This document shows positions 54,110-62,691 of a stretch of 64,000 nucleotides of DNA, one piece after another (the first letter of the stretch is position 1; every line of letters begins with the position of its first letter). The DNA comes from Marinifaba aquimaris. GTDB lineage: Bacteria > Pseudomonadota > Gammaproteobacteria > Enterobacterales > Alteromonadaceae. The notes below the pieces were generated by a model. That model made no database searches. It was not told the DNA's origin and saw only the letters and a list, made by a program, of their open reading frames with translations. The stretch covers positions 124,001 to 188,000 of the forward strand of contig NZ_JABULX010000001.1 of assembly GCF_013328345.1 (NCBI RefSeq), in the 5' to 3' direction. Made by a program: the position numbers and the translations under genes.

Positions 54110-54847
54110 TTAAGGTGCAACCTCAATAATGTCATCCATAGTAAATGTGCCTAAACCACGTAAGTTCATGGTTAGTTCATTACCTTGACCAAAACGCACA
54201 CTATCGACCGTAGAATATGTCGCTACGGTAATTTCTTCGCGTTTACCGCTATTAGCATTAATACCCGTTGCCGATAATTGGTAAACACCTGCCTCTAACT
54301 GGTTGCCTTCTTTGTCTTTCCCATCCCACATAAAGTCAAATGGTTTGCCATTGGTCGCCCCCATTTCAACTTCAGCAATTAATGAGCCTTTTTCATTTCT
54401 GATCTGCATACGCAAATCGTTGTAAGCAATATCGGTTTGTAATTGACCACGCATGCCATAAACATCATCGCCATATTGGAATAACGCGCCCTCTTCAGCG
54501 GGCACTAACACTTCTCTTCCAACCATGCTTGAAGCTTGCAATGCTTTATTTGATGTTTGCTGGGCACGAGTTGCTTCCATAAACCCACTAAACTCGCTTG
54601 TAAAACTTTCAAATTGCTTAGATAAACCGGTAATACCATCGGCCATGGTAAAGTTAGTCATCTGTTCAATCATCTTGTCATTGTCAGTCGGTTTAGTTGG
54701 ATCTTGCGCTGCTAACTGAGTCGTTAACAGAGCAAAGAAATCTTCTTGAGAAAGTTGCTGATTACTCTTGTCTTCACCGCTTAGTGCTGGATCGGTTCGA
54801 TCCCAACGCATTGAATCTAGAGTATTAGTTGCAGATACATTAGACAT
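54110..54847 (-). CDS. flgD: Hook capping protein FlgD
   Basis: The protein has 245 residues, with LSQEDFFALLTTQLAAQDPT, NDKMIEQMTNF and the later FLMWDG-like stretch PFDFMWDGKDKEGNQLEAGV. It is the scaffold for hook assembly. It follows flgC by 11 bases. Confidence 0.93.
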   Translation of the reverse strand: MSNVSATNTLDSMRWDRTDPALSGEDKSNQQLSQEDFFALLTTQLAAQDPTKPTDNDKMIEQMTNFTMADGITGLSKQFESFTSEFSGFMEATRAQQTSNKALQASSMVGREVLVPAEEGALFQYGDDVYGMRGQLQTDIAYNDLRMQIRNEKGSLIAEVEMGATNGKPFDFMWDGKDKEGNQLEAGVYQLSATGINANSGKREEITVATYSTVDSVRFGQGNELTMNLRGLGTFTMDDIIEVAP

Positions 54848-54858
54848 CGCTTAATTCC

Positions 54859-55281
54859 TTACTGACCTAAACGCAAAGTACGAGACAGCATTTTTTTAGC
54901 TGAGTCAGCAATTTGAATATTGGTTTGGTATGAACGAGAGGCAGAGATCATATTAGCCATCTCTTCCATGACATTGACATTTGGTTTGTAAATATAACCA
55001 TCTTTATCGGCCATTGGATGATTGGGGTTGTATTCAACAGTTAAAGGCTTATCTGACTCAACAACACCCAATACTTTCACGCCGACACTGGCTTTATCGT
55101 CCATATTTGCCGTTGCGCGGTTCATTTCTGCCGCAAAGACAGGGTGACGAGCGCGATAAGTTTGATCGATAGAACTGCTAACTGAGTTCGCGTTTGATAG
55201 GTTACTGGCCGTAGTATTTAAGCGAACAGACTGTGCACTCATAGCCGTACCTGAGATGTCAAAAACATTAAATAAACTCAT
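54859..55281 (-). CDS. flgC: Proximal rod protein FlgC
   Basis: The protein has 140 residues, beginning SLFNVFDISGTAMSAQSVRL and TTASNLSNANSV, with ISASRSYQTNIQIADSAKKM near the end. Normal length for FlgC. It follows flgB by 2 bases. Confidence 0.94.
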   Translation of the reverse strand: MSLFNVFDISGTAMSAQSVRLNTTASNLSNANSVSSSIDQTYRARHPVFAAEMNRATANMDDKASVGVKVLGVVESDKPLTVEYNPNHPMADKDGYIYKPNVNVMEEMANMISASRSYQTNIQIADSAKKMLSRTLRLGQ

Positions 55282-55283
55282 AA

Positions 55284-55688
55284 TTACTTACTCTGTCCTG
55301 TTATTGCCGCTTTTAGCCCTTTAATACGCCCAGTCATAAATTGCACACTCGCGTTATAGGCCATGTTGTTTTTTAGGTACTCAACCCGCTCGACATTGAC
55401 ATCAACTGTGTTGCCATCGCCCGTATCAGGTTGGCTGGGAATACGAAATTGCAGACCATCGTTTAACATGGTTTTACCCGCACCTATGTGTTTATCATGG
55501 GTACGTGTCATTTCAGATTGATACTGTTTTTTGGCGCCCGATAACGCTGAAGCAAAGTCAAAATCTTTGGCTTTGTAACCAGGCGTATCTGCATTTGCTA
55601 TGTTACTGGCTAGTACTTCAGAACGTTCAAGCCTGAGCTTGATTGCTTGTGGATGTATGCCAAAAGCTTTATCTAGGGAAATCGCCAT
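55284..55688 (-). CDS. flgB: Proximal rod protein FlgB
   Basis: 134 residues with ALRLERSEVLASNIANADTPGYKA-like ends (here starting IKLRLERSEVLASNIANAD) and NMAYNASVQFMTGRIKGL near the C terminus. It is the first gene of the flgBCD set, with a sigma54 promoter upstream. Confidence 0.93.
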   Translation of the reverse strand: MAISLDKAFGIHPQAIKLRLERSEVLASNIANADTPGYKAKDFDFASALSGAKKQYQSEMTRTHDKHIGAGKTMLNDGLQFRIPSQPDTGDGNTVDVNVERVEYLKNNMAYNASVQFMTGRIKGLKAAITGQSK

Positions 55689-55722
55689 TTTTTCGTCTCC
55701 AATTTACCTTCAAAATAATAAA

Positions 55723-55739
55723 AGCAAAATGAGTGCCAA
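55723..55739 (-). promoter_or_regulatory. Sigma54 promoter of flgBCD
   Basis: The minus strand reads TTGGCACTCATTTTGCT, near the ideal sigma54 pattern with the GG-N10-GC spacing. It stands about 35 bases before the flgB start. Confidence 0.85.
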
Positions 55740-55774
55740 GAATTGGCATAGAAAAAAAATAGAGGGAGTAAAGG

Positions 55775-55811
55775 GCTAGAAAAAGAAAAGCTAGCACAGG
55801 AGGCTAGCTTT
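55775..55811 (-). terminator. Terminator after cheR
   Basis: The stem AAAGCTAGC/GCTAGCTTT has a 7-base loop, followed on the minus strand by TCTTTTTC. It separates cheVR from the flgB promoter. Confidence 0.75.
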
Positions 55812-55817
55812 CATTGA

Positions 55818-56636
55818 TTATTTTTTACGGTAAACAATACCTGGGTTACACCTTTGCATAACAAATTCATCACTCAAACCGGTTATTGATTCCGAGGCCC
55901 CCAAGAAAAGGTAGCCATCAGGGTTCAGTGATTGGGCAAACTGAGAGAGTATTTTTGATTTAACTTCTGCCGAGAAGTAAATAAGCACATTTCTACAAAA
56001 GATAACATCAAACTTACCTAATAAGGAGTAACTATCAAGTAGGTTCACCTGTCTGAAGCTAGCTAAACTCTTTACTTCAGGCTTTAATTGCATTCTTCCA
56101 TTGCCAATATCATTAAAGAAGTTGCGCTTTCTATCTGGTGATAAGCCGCGCCCTAACGCAAGTGAGTCATATTCAGCAAAGCGACAAATATCAAGCATAG
56201 TTGGAGAGATATCACTGCCTAGAATCTGAATATTAGCTTGGGCTGGATTGGCTTTTCTGTGCTCCAAAGCAGAGATTGCAATTGAATACGCTTCTTGACC
56301 ACTTGATGACGCTGCAGACCAAAACTTAATACGCTTATTGCCGTAATGTGGAAAAATATCTTTCTTCAGTACATCAAATGGGTAGGTATCACGGAACCAC
56401 AAGGTTTCGTTTGTAGTCATGGCATCGACAACGGCGGCACGCAATTGCCGCTCACCTACTCGGATGGCTTTGTCGAGTAATTCCGACAAAGTCTCAATCG
56501 AAAAGCGAGCCATAAGAGGTGTTAATCGGCTTTTCACCAAATACTGCTTATTAGCGCCCAGTACGATACCGCATTGATGCTCTAAAAAGGTACAGAATTT
56601 TTGATAATCAGCATCAGCTAAATTTTTATGTGACAC
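55818..56636 (-). CDS. cheR: Chemotaxis protein methyltransferase CheR
   Basis: The protein has 272 residues. The N-terminal helical domain (YQKFCTFLEHQCGIVLG) is followed by the SAM-binding domain with TTNETLWFRD, FWSAASSSGQEAYSIAI and FCRNVLIYF. It methylates receptor glutamates. It is next to cheV, as in Vibrio and Shewanella flg regions. Confidence 0.93.
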   Translation of the reverse strand: MSHKNLADADYQKFCTFLEHQCGIVLGANKQYLVKSRLTPLMARFSIETLSELLDKAIRVGERQLRAAVVDAMTTNETLWFRDTYPFDVLKKDIFPHYGNKRIKFWSAASSSGQEAYSIAISALEHRKANPAQANIQILGSDISPTMLDICRFAEYDSLALGRGLSPDRKRNFFNDIGNGRMQLKPEVKSLASFRQVNLLDSYSLLGKFDVIFCRNVLIYFSAEVKSKILSQFAQSLNPDGYLFLGASESITGLSDEFVMQRCNPGIVYRKK

Positions 56637-56658
56637 TTAGTTTATTTCGCCTATTTAT

Positions 56659-57579
56659 CTATACTTTCAGCCATTTTTGCACTGATGTTGCCAATTCATC
56701 CGGGTTGAATTTTGCGATAAAATCATCAGCCCCTACTTTATCCACCATTGCGTGGTTAAATACCCCACTCAGTGACGTATGCAAGATAACGTGAAGGTTT
56801 GCTAACTTAGGGTTATTTTTAATCTCTGCAGTTAAGGTATAGCCATCCATCTCTGGCATTTCAATGTCAGAAATCAATAAAGCCACTTTATCTGTAATAT
56901 CGCCAGTCTCTTCGGCAAGTTCTGAAAGCTGCTGTAATGCATCTTTACCGTTAATTGCTAATTTAATGGGAACACCTAAGCCTTCTAGTGCACGCTTAAC
57001 TTGATTACGTGCAACAGATGAGTCATCAGCGATAAATAAAAATTTATCAGTTAACTCTTCTTCAAGTGACTCACTGATAATTTCAGCACTTACTTCCGCA
57101 GATATTGGCATAATCTCATGGAGAATTTTTTCAACATCTAAAATTTCAACAAGCTCTTTATCGATTTGCGTTACCGCTGTTAGATAACTGTAACGGCCAG
57201 CACCTTTTGGTGGTGGCATGATAGACTCCCAGTTAATATTGATAATTCTTTCAACAGAGTTAACTAAAAAGCCTTGTACCGAGCGGTTGTATTCCGCGAT
57301 GATGATAAAGCAATTGGAGAGGTCTTGAATTTCGCCCCCGCCTGTCGCCATACTTAAGTCGATAACAGAAATTGTTTGCCCACGGATATGTGCAACCCCT
57401 CTTACAAAGCGGTTTCGCTTTGGTAACGAAGTCAGCGGCGGACATTGTAAAACTTCACGAACTTTAAATACGTTAATACCAAAGCGCTGGCGACCGTTGA
57501 GTTTGAATAATAATAATTCAAGTCTATTCTGGCCAACTAACTGTGTTCTCTGGTTTACCGAATCAAGTATTCCAGCCAT
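56659..57579 (-). CDS. cheV: Chemotaxis coupling protein CheV
   Basis: It has a CheW domain (LELLLFKLNGRQRFGINVFK) and a receiver domain at the C terminus, with the phosphorylated aspartate in ISDIEMPEMDG and conserved FIAKF. I take the ATG at 57579, with GGAG 8 bases upstream; the longer frame has no ribosome site. A FliA-like element lies upstream. Confidence 0.92.
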   Translation of the reverse strand: MAGILDSVNQRTQLVGQNRLELLLFKLNGRQRFGINVFKVREVLQCPPLTSLPKRNRFVRGVAHIRGQTISVIDLSMATGGGEIQDLSNCFIIIAEYNRSVQGFLVNSVERIININWESIMPPPKGAGRYSYLTAVTQIDKELVEILDVEKILHEIMPISAEVSAEIISESLEEELTDKFLFIADDSSVARNQVKRALEGLGVPIKLAINGKDALQQLSELAEETGDITDKVALLISDIEMPEMDGYTLTAEIKNNPKLANLHVILHTSLSGVFNHAMVDKVGADDFIAKFNPDELATSVQKWLKV

Positions 57580-57638
57580 TATGTTCTCCACTATAAATTC
57601 AGGCGCAATTTTTGCAGATTTGCTTAGAGGTTTGTTTT

Positions 57639-57665
57639 TTATCGTCAAACGCTAGCAAATCGTTA
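57639..57665 (-). promoter_or_regulatory. Probable FliA-like promoter of cheV-cheR
   Basis: The minus strand has TAACG, 15 bases, ACGATAA: one mismatch in each element relative to TAAAG and CCGATAA, with the exact spacing. Confidence 0.5.
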
Positions 57666-57743
57666 GTTTTTTGACGCTAAATTTAATATAACGCTTTTTC
57701 TATTTAAGCATAGCCAAACTTTGAAAAAATTTATGTCAATCAA

Positions 57744-58448
57744 ATGGATATTTTAAATATGCGATTTATTTTTAAACTAAGCTGCTGTTTTATTGTGCTA
57801 CTTAGTCAATTTGCTCATGCACAAACATATTCAAAACAAGAAATTCAACACTTAGCGCAAGAGCATGCCGAATCGATTTTTCCAAAAAATGACGAAGAAG
57901 AATTAAAGGCGCAAGCATCCGCTATCGACTCGCGAATTAAAATTAAACCATGTCAGCAAGCCTTGTCTTTAAGCGCACCAAACTTCTCAAGTTTTTCTAG
58001 AAACCTCACCGTCAGAGTAAGATGTTTAGACGAGGAAGGTTGGTCACTTTATGTACCCATTAGATTAAAAGTGTTGGTACCCATAGTGGTTGCTTCAACT
58101 AACATAGCCAAAGGCGATACCCTTTCTGCTTCAAATGTAAAACGAGCAAAAGTGGATAAAACCTATGCCAGAAAAGATCAAATTACTGATGAAAAATTAG
58201 TGATTGGTTCAAAAGCAAAAAGACAAATACGCTCAGGACAAGCTATACTGAATTCAAATCTATGCTTTGTTTGCAAAGGTGAACTCGTTACAATACAGGC
58301 TAAAACCAAAGGTCTATCAGTTAAAACCTCGGGTATAGCCTTATCGGACGGGGCTTTTGGTGATGTAATAAGTGTTAGAAACACCAGCTCCAAAAGGACA
58401 GTTCAGGGACGGGTTGTCGGTGTGGGAAAAATCGAAATTTCTTTATAA
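57744..58448 (+). CDS. flgA: P-ring chaperone FlgA
   Basis: It has a signal peptide (MRFIFKLSCCFIVLLSQFAH from the second ATG), then the SAF-like domain (VASTNIAKGDTLSASNVKRA) and the C-terminal VISVRNTSSKRTVQGRVVG. Both the ATG at 57744 and that at 57759 are possible; the second gives a cleaner signal peptide. It is divergent from cheV and followed by flgM. Confidence 0.9.
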   Translation: MDILNMRFIFKLSCCFIVLLSQFAHAQTYSKQEIQHLAQEHAESIFPKNDEEELKAQASAIDSRIKIKPCQQALSLSAPNFSSFSRNLTVRVRCLDEEGWSLYVPIRLKVLVPIVVASTNIAKGDTLSASNVKRAKVDKTYARKDQITDEKLVIGSKAKRQIRSGQAILNSNLCFVCKGELVTIQAKTKGLSVKTSGIALSDGAFGDVISVRNTSSKRTVQGRVVGVGKIEISL

Positions 58449-58455
58449 ATTTCCC

Positions 58456-58482
58456 TAAAGATTTCTCAAGCTAAGCCGATAT
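58456..58482 (+). promoter_or_regulatory. FliA promoter of flgM-flgN
   Basis: TAAAG, 15 bases, CCGATAT on the plus strand, directly after the flgA stop codon. It makes flgM a FliA target, as expected for the feedback loop on FliA. Confidence 0.82.
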
Positions 58483-58523
58483 ATTTAACGAGGGCAAAAT
58501 CCTTTGTAGTGAGGAATAAAACA

Positions 58524-58856
58524 ATGGCTATTAATATCAATAATTTAGGCAATAACAATCAAGTTAATGCCAAACAGGCTGAACAACGAAATCAGCAACA
58601 AGTTCAACAAAATAATCAACAAGCTCAATCTGCGCAGCAGGCACAAACAAGTGCACCACGCCAAGATTCAGTTTCATTGACTAACTCTGCACAGCAAGTT
58701 AGTAACGCAACACAAAAAGCGAAGGACGCTTCAGGTTTCGACCAACAAAAAGTTGATAAGCTTAAAAAAGCGATTAGCGAAGGTGGTTACAAAGTCGATG
58801 CTGAGCGTTTGGCACAAAACATTATTGCCTCTGAAGGTAAGTTATTCGGTTTATAA
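58524..58856 (+). CDS. flgM: Anti-sigma factor FlgM
   Basis: About 110 residues. The start MAININNLGNNNQVNAKQA is Gln/Asn rich and disordered, and the C-terminal half (KLKKAISEGGYKVDAERLAQ, NIIASEGKLFG) is the sigma28-binding part. The ATG at 58524 follows a TGAGGA ribosome site; the longer frame starts with GTG inside it. It holds FliA inactive until exported through the hook. Confidence 0.92.
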   Translation: MAININNLGNNNQVNAKQAEQRNQQQVQQNNQQAQSAQQAQTSAPRQDSVSLTNSAQQVSNATQKAKDASGFDQQKVDKLKKAISEGGYKVDAERLAQNIIASEGKLFGL

Positions 58857-58865
58857 AAATAAGTT

Positions 58866-59288
58866 ATGCCATCAGCAATAGAACTCATTGAGCAACAAAT
58901 TGATAATTTAGATCAATTTAACAATCTTTTGATTGAGGAGCTTGATGCGTTCAAAGCAAGACAAGCTGAGCAGATCCTCACTTTAGCCGAAAAAAAGGCC
59001 AGCTTGTTAGACGCGATCAAGAACCAAGATCAGGCGATCGCGTCCCTTCCTGATTTAGACTCTCTTAAACAAGACCCAGAATTCAAGCAAGCCGTTGAAA
59101 AATGTGATGAATATTTATCAGCACTCAAACAGCAAACGGCTATCAACGAGCGTGTTATTCAAACCAGCTTAAATAATGTCAGCCAACTTAAACAGTCTAT
59201 GTTGACCATCAAAAGCGCTAACTCAATGACATATACCAAGTCAGGTAAAGCGACAGCGAGCACATTGGGTAAAGGCATTAAAGCCTAA
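58866..59288 (+). CDS. flgN: Flagellar export chaperone FlgN
   Basis: A 140-residue, coiled-coil rich protein with IELIEQQIDNLDQFNNLLIE and the KKASLLDAIKNQDQAIASLP stretch. FlgN escorts FlgK and FlgL to export. It is 9 bases after flgM, in the usual flgA-flgM-flgN order. Confidence 0.85.
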   Translation: MPSAIELIEQQIDNLDQFNNLLIEELDAFKARQAEQILTLAEKKASLLDAIKNQDQAIASLPDLDSLKQDPEFKQAVEKCDEYLSALKQQTAINERVIQTSLNNVSQLKQSMLTIKSANSMTYTKSGKATASTLGKGIKA

Positions 59289-59371
59289 TTCACTTGCATA
59301 TTGCTATTAAATAAAAGCGACTACTTAGGTAGTGAGCTTCACTACAAATTATTGGGTTAATTAAGCCCAAT

Positions 59372-59403
59372 AAAAAAAGCCCAAGTTTTTAAGTTCGGGC
59401 TTT
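59372..59403. terminator. Bidirectional terminator between flgN and the FlgO-like gene
   Basis: The stem AAAGCCC/GGGCTTT is flanked by A/T runs on both sides. On the minus strand it ends in a T7 run, and on the plus strand it ends in TTTAATGTTTTT. It suits both convergent genes. Confidence 0.75.
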
Positions 59404-59434
59404 AATGTTTTTAACAATCAGTATTATTTGTTAC

Positions 59435-60142
59435 TTAACCTTTAGATAACTTAACACCATCTTTGTGATTGTATGGCTTAATTTGAGATACCACCGTTTG
59501 TGGAATAAAGCCTTGAGCACTCGCTACAACCGCTCTTGATTCCAAACCGATCACTTTAGCGTGAATTTCCATACCATCTAATGTTGATGTATAAGTGCCA
59601 GTTAACACATATTCAATCGGATGCCATTGCCTTAATTCATCTACATCTCTACTTAAAGCGAAATCACCTTTGCTCGTCACTCGAATAGTGCCTGTTGATT
59701 TATATTCAATGACTGATAAACCCAATTGCTGAGCTTCATGAACAAAATTTTCAGCCAGGTGCAGACCAACTAAGTTAGTTTCTTCTAAATCAGAATCCAT
59801 TGGCACAAAACTAGCGACAGCAATTGGCGTCTGTTGATTAACAAAGCGCATACTCTTAACTAAGCGAGTTGCCATCGTTTCGACATAATCACTTACTTTA
59901 AGGGTTGAACCAGCATGTACGTTAGCATGATAGTTATTTAAGTATTTATGTGGGTCTCTTGCCCAGCGCCCTAATTGCTCTCCATCCTTATGACCTAAAA
60001 AAACTTCATCGCTTTGTTCTGATTGCTCAGCCATGTAGCTTTCCATCGTCTCAGGTGATTCAGGCGTTTCATCTGAGTACCAACCAGTTGACTCACAACC
60101 GGCTAAAGCCAAAACGGCTAAAAGTGATAATTGCTTGTTCAT
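59435..60142 (-). CDS. FlgO-like outer-membrane lipoprotein paralogue
   Basis: It has a lipoprotein signal with LALAGCES, and an N-terminal acidic stretch of about 45 residues. The FlgO-type core follows (TLKVSDYVETMATRLVKSM, VNQQTPIAVASFVP, ALSRDVDELRQWHPIEYVLT, and AQGFIPQ near the end). It is 235 residues, a little longer than the flgO next to flgT, and differs by the acidic insert. It is the third gene of the minus-strand run flgO-flgP-flgO-like. Confidence 0.75.
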   Translation of the reverse strand: MNKQLSLLAVLALAGCESTGWYSDETPESPETMESYMAEQSEQSDEVFLGHKDGEQLGRWARDPHKYLNNYHANVHAGSTLKVSDYVETMATRLVKSMRFVNQQTPIAVASFVPMDSDLEETNLVGLHLAENFVHEAQQLGLSVIEYKSTGTIRVTSKGDFALSRDVDELRQWHPIEYVLTGTYTSTLDGMEIHAKVIGLESRAVVASAQGFIPQTVVSQIKPYNHKDGVKLSKG

Positions 60143-60157
60143 GTGTCAATACTCCAA

Positions 60158-60619
60158 TTATAAATATCTAGCACGGACAGCTTTTGCTTGGCCGTTAGTG
60201 AATGCGCGAATTCGATATAAGTCCCTGAGGTTTAACTCCAACTCAGTGACATAAATACCATCTAGTTGGTAGGTTTTGATAACACGAGCACCTTTGATAA
60301 CACCTTGTACTGATGCTTTTAATTGCTCATTGCCCAGCATTAAATCAGAAACTTTCATTTGTGAATAAAGCTTTTGACCGTGCACCTTTTCAGTCAGATC
60401 TCGATAAGCATCTAACTTGGATGCTTTAATTGCTTTAATCATCTTGCTTGAGGCGTTGTGCCCTTTTTGAATATCAATGGCTGCATAACCTGTTGCTGCG
60501 ACCACATAATCTTCATCTGGGATCAAATATTCCCACTCGTAATGTTTTTCCATAGTCACAGGCTCTGTTGCGCAAGCCGTTAACCCCATAACTAAAAGCA
60601 TAGTAAAAATTATCTTCAT
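60158..60619 (-). CDS. flgP: Flagellar outer-membrane lipoprotein FlgP
   Basis: A 153-residue lipoprotein (MKIIFTMLLVMGLTACATEP) with the LPP20-like core (YVVAATGYAAIDIQKGHNAS, KLDAYRDLTEKVHGQKLYSQ). FlgP is needed for outer-membrane ring function in Vibrio-type polar flagella. It stands 8 bases after flgO. Confidence 0.85.
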   Translation of the reverse strand: MKIIFTMLLVMGLTACATEPVTMEKHYEWEYLIPDEDYVVAATGYAAIDIQKGHNASSKMIKAIKASKLDAYRDLTEKVHGQKLYSQMKVSDLMLGNEQLKASVQGVIKGARVIKTYQLDGIYVTELELNLRDLYRIRAFTNGQAKAVRARYL

Positions 60620-60627
60620 AACCCCTC

Positions 60628-61278
60628 CTAAAACGCGCGTCTGCGCTCACCTTTGTGTAAAAGATATCCATCTTTTAATGTTACGTTTTGATCTGACCAA
60701 AACACATTATCTGGAATAAAGCCTTGGGCTGCTGTGATAACCTGCTGATCGTTCAAGCCAATGATACGCACATTGACGATAGCACCTCGCTCGTGTTCAC
60801 TGATTGAACCAGCCAAGACATATTTAGCGTTTAAGTTTCTATCCAACTCATCAACATTTCGGCTCCAAACCTGATCGCCTTTTTCAGAGACCTTGATTGT
60901 TGGCATTAATTTGAAATCCGTTACCGTAAAACCGCGTTTTGTCAGTTCATAAATAAAGCCAGCTTCTAACTGCTCGCCTAACTGAGCTAAAACATCACCC
61001 TCGACATATTCAGACTTTCTCGTTTGTTGATTAACAAAACTTGTAACCGCTAACCGCCCAGATAAAGAAGATGCGTTAGGTTGAGTCAATAATTCATCGG
61101 CCAACATATAGGTGTAGGCCTTTATCGATAAATCACTCATTTGCGGTTGATAATAGTTATTAACTGAGTGAGCAGGCGTTTCTGGCGTGTTGTAGCTATG
61201 GCTTGAATTTACCGAGCAAGCAGTCAAACTGGTGCTTAGTATAAGCATGCCAATTTTTGCTAATTGTTTAACTGTCAT
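60628..61278 (-). CDS. flgO: Flagellar outer-membrane lipoprotein FlgO
   Basis: The 216-residue protein has a lipoprotein signal (IGMLILSTSLTACSVNSSHS) and the FlgO-type domain (LSIKAYTYMLADELLTQPNA, SFVNQQTRKSEYVEGD, VWSRNVDELDRNLNAKYVLA, AQGFIPD). It is next to flgP and divergent from flgT, as in Vibrio. A sigma54-like promoter lies upstream. Confidence 0.82.
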   Translation of the reverse strand: MTVKQLAKIGMLILSTSLTACSVNSSHSYNTPETPAHSVNNYYQPQMSDLSIKAYTYMLADELLTQPNASSLSGRLAVTSFVNQQTRKSEYVEGDVLAQLGEQLEAGFIYELTKRGFTVTDFKLMPTIKVSEKGDQVWSRNVDELDRNLNAKYVLAGSISEHERGAIVNVRIIGLNDQQVITAAQGFIPDNVFWSDQNVTLKDGYLLHKGERRRAF

Positions 61279-61321
61279 AAATTTGGCCTTTACCTAAAAT
61301 GTGGCTTCTGTTGTATGACAA

Positions 61322-61338
61322 AGCACAAATCGAGCCAA
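61322..61338 (-). promoter_or_regulatory. Probable sigma54 promoter of flgO-flgP
   Basis: The minus strand reads TTGGCTCGATTTGTGCT, with GG and GC 10 bases apart. The -24 element is good; the -12 GTGCT is weaker than TTGCA. It stands about 45 bases before the flgO start. Confidence 0.55.
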
Positions 61339-61363
61339 AATTTCATTTAAGGTCAATTTAAAG

Positions 61364-61379
61364 TGGCACAAATTTCGCT
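61364..61379 (+). promoter_or_regulatory. Probable sigma54 promoter of flgT
   Basis: The plus strand reads TGGCACAAATTTCGCT, with a perfect TGGCAC and the right spacing to GC; the -12 TCGCT is less regular. It lies about 110 bases before the flgT start, in divergent arrangement with the flgO promoter. Confidence 0.55.
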
Positions 61380-61489
61380 TAATCCCCTATAAATCCGCTT
61401 TTATTAGGGTAAGCCATTGGATATGACAAAATAATGGCGGCTCTACGATAAGTAGTATCCATTGAGACAATCAGTAATAGTGACTTTTT

Positions 61490-62686
61490 ATGTGTAAATT
61501 ACTCATTAAAACAATCAAGGCTTATGCCAGCTTTTTCACATTACTCTGCACGTTAGTAGCACTGCCAACACATGCTGGTTGGTACCAAGCGACAGGCGTA
61601 GCTAATATATACAAAGGTGATATCGATAAAGCTAGAAAAGCAGCGATTAAAGATGCTGTTCGCGATGCGTTATTGTTTTCTGGTGCAGCAGTTACCAGCG
61701 CTCAACAGGTGACTAATGGCTTACTCACCCAAGATATGTTTGAAGTAAGAGCAAGTGGAGTGGTAAACGACATAGAGTTAATCAGTGAAAAAATTCAAGG
61801 AGATGAAATAAAAATTGTACTTCGTGCAGATATTTTTGCCGAAGAGCGGCAATGCAGCTCCGCTGATTACCGCAAACCTCTTTCTGTAGCTCAATTTAAA
61901 CTAAAGAACCAATATCAGGCTAAAGTAGGTGAGCTATATGATTTAGACAAAGCTATTGGTCAAAGGTTATTTAAACTACTCAAATCAGATAGCCAAGAAG
62001 TTGAAGCACGTACTTACATTGACCATAAAATGGCATTGGCGAGTCAAGACTTAATGAAACGCACGGAGAACAGTACACAACTGCTTTCGCTAGCAAATCA
62101 GTCAGATACTCAATACTTAATTACAGCGAGCTTAGATGATATATCTATTGATAACGAGCACCCTAGCTTTTGGCAAACGCCCACCCGCTTCTTTGAAATG
62201 AACGTCTTTGTCTACAATACCTTCAGTGGAGAGAACATTGCCCAGTTTGAATATGCCAGTGAAGCCGAGTGGGATTTTGATTTAAAAAAACAAGTCGATC
62301 TTCAATCCAGACGATTCTGGCAATCTAACTATGGTCAAATGGTAGCCGAGCAAATTAACCGTGCCTTTTCAGATATTGAAAACTTAATGCACTGTCAAAG
62401 TGTTGAAGCCAAAATCGTTAGTGTTGATGGTTATCAGCTAGGGCTTAACTTGGGTAAAAACAATGGCATTAAGACTGGTGATAAATTTCGTATTCTCCAC
62501 CAATCTAGTTTCATTGATAAACAAGGTCGTGCTAGACCTCAATTTATAATCAGCCCTTATGAAGTAGAAGTGACACAAGCTTATCAGCAAAATAGTTTTG
62601 CGAAAACGCCGACAGAGAGATTATTGGGAAGTGTGCAAGTAGGAGACATCATAAGGCAGTCCGAGTTTGCCTTAGATATCCAATAA
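61490..62686 (+). CDS. flgT: Flagellar H-ring protein FlgT
   Basis: The 398-residue protein has a signal peptide ending near LPTHAGW, then GVANIYKGDIDKARKAAIKD, AVRDALLFSGAAV and the middle domain as in Vibrio FlgT, with a C-terminal NNGIKTGDKFRI barrel part. FlgT forms the H-ring and helps anchor the motor of sodium-driven polar flagella. It ends 5 bases from the convergent RHH-type gene. Confidence 0.88.
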   Translation: MCKLLIKTIKAYASFFTLLCTLVALPTHAGWYQATGVANIYKGDIDKARKAAIKDAVRDALLFSGAAVTSAQQVTNGLLTQDMFEVRASGVVNDIELISEKIQGDEIKIVLRADIFAEERQCSSADYRKPLSVAQFKLKNQYQAKVGELYDLDKAIGQRLFKLLKSDSQEVEARTYIDHKMALASQDLMKRTENSTQLLSLANQSDTQYLITASLDDISIDNEHPSFWQTPTRFFEMNVFVYNTFSGENIAQFEYASEAEWDFDLKKQVDLQSRRFWQSNYGQMVAEQINRAFSDIENLMHCQSVEAKIVSVDGYQLGLNLGKNNGIKTGDKFRILHQSSFIDKQGRARPQFIISPYEVEVTQAYQQNSFAKTPTERLLGSVQVGDIIRQSEFALDIQ

Positions 62687-62691
62687 GTTAA

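Noticed and set aside
61421-61447. ACGATAA before flgT as a FliA -10 element
   Set aside because: The -35 position matches TAAAG at only two of five bases.
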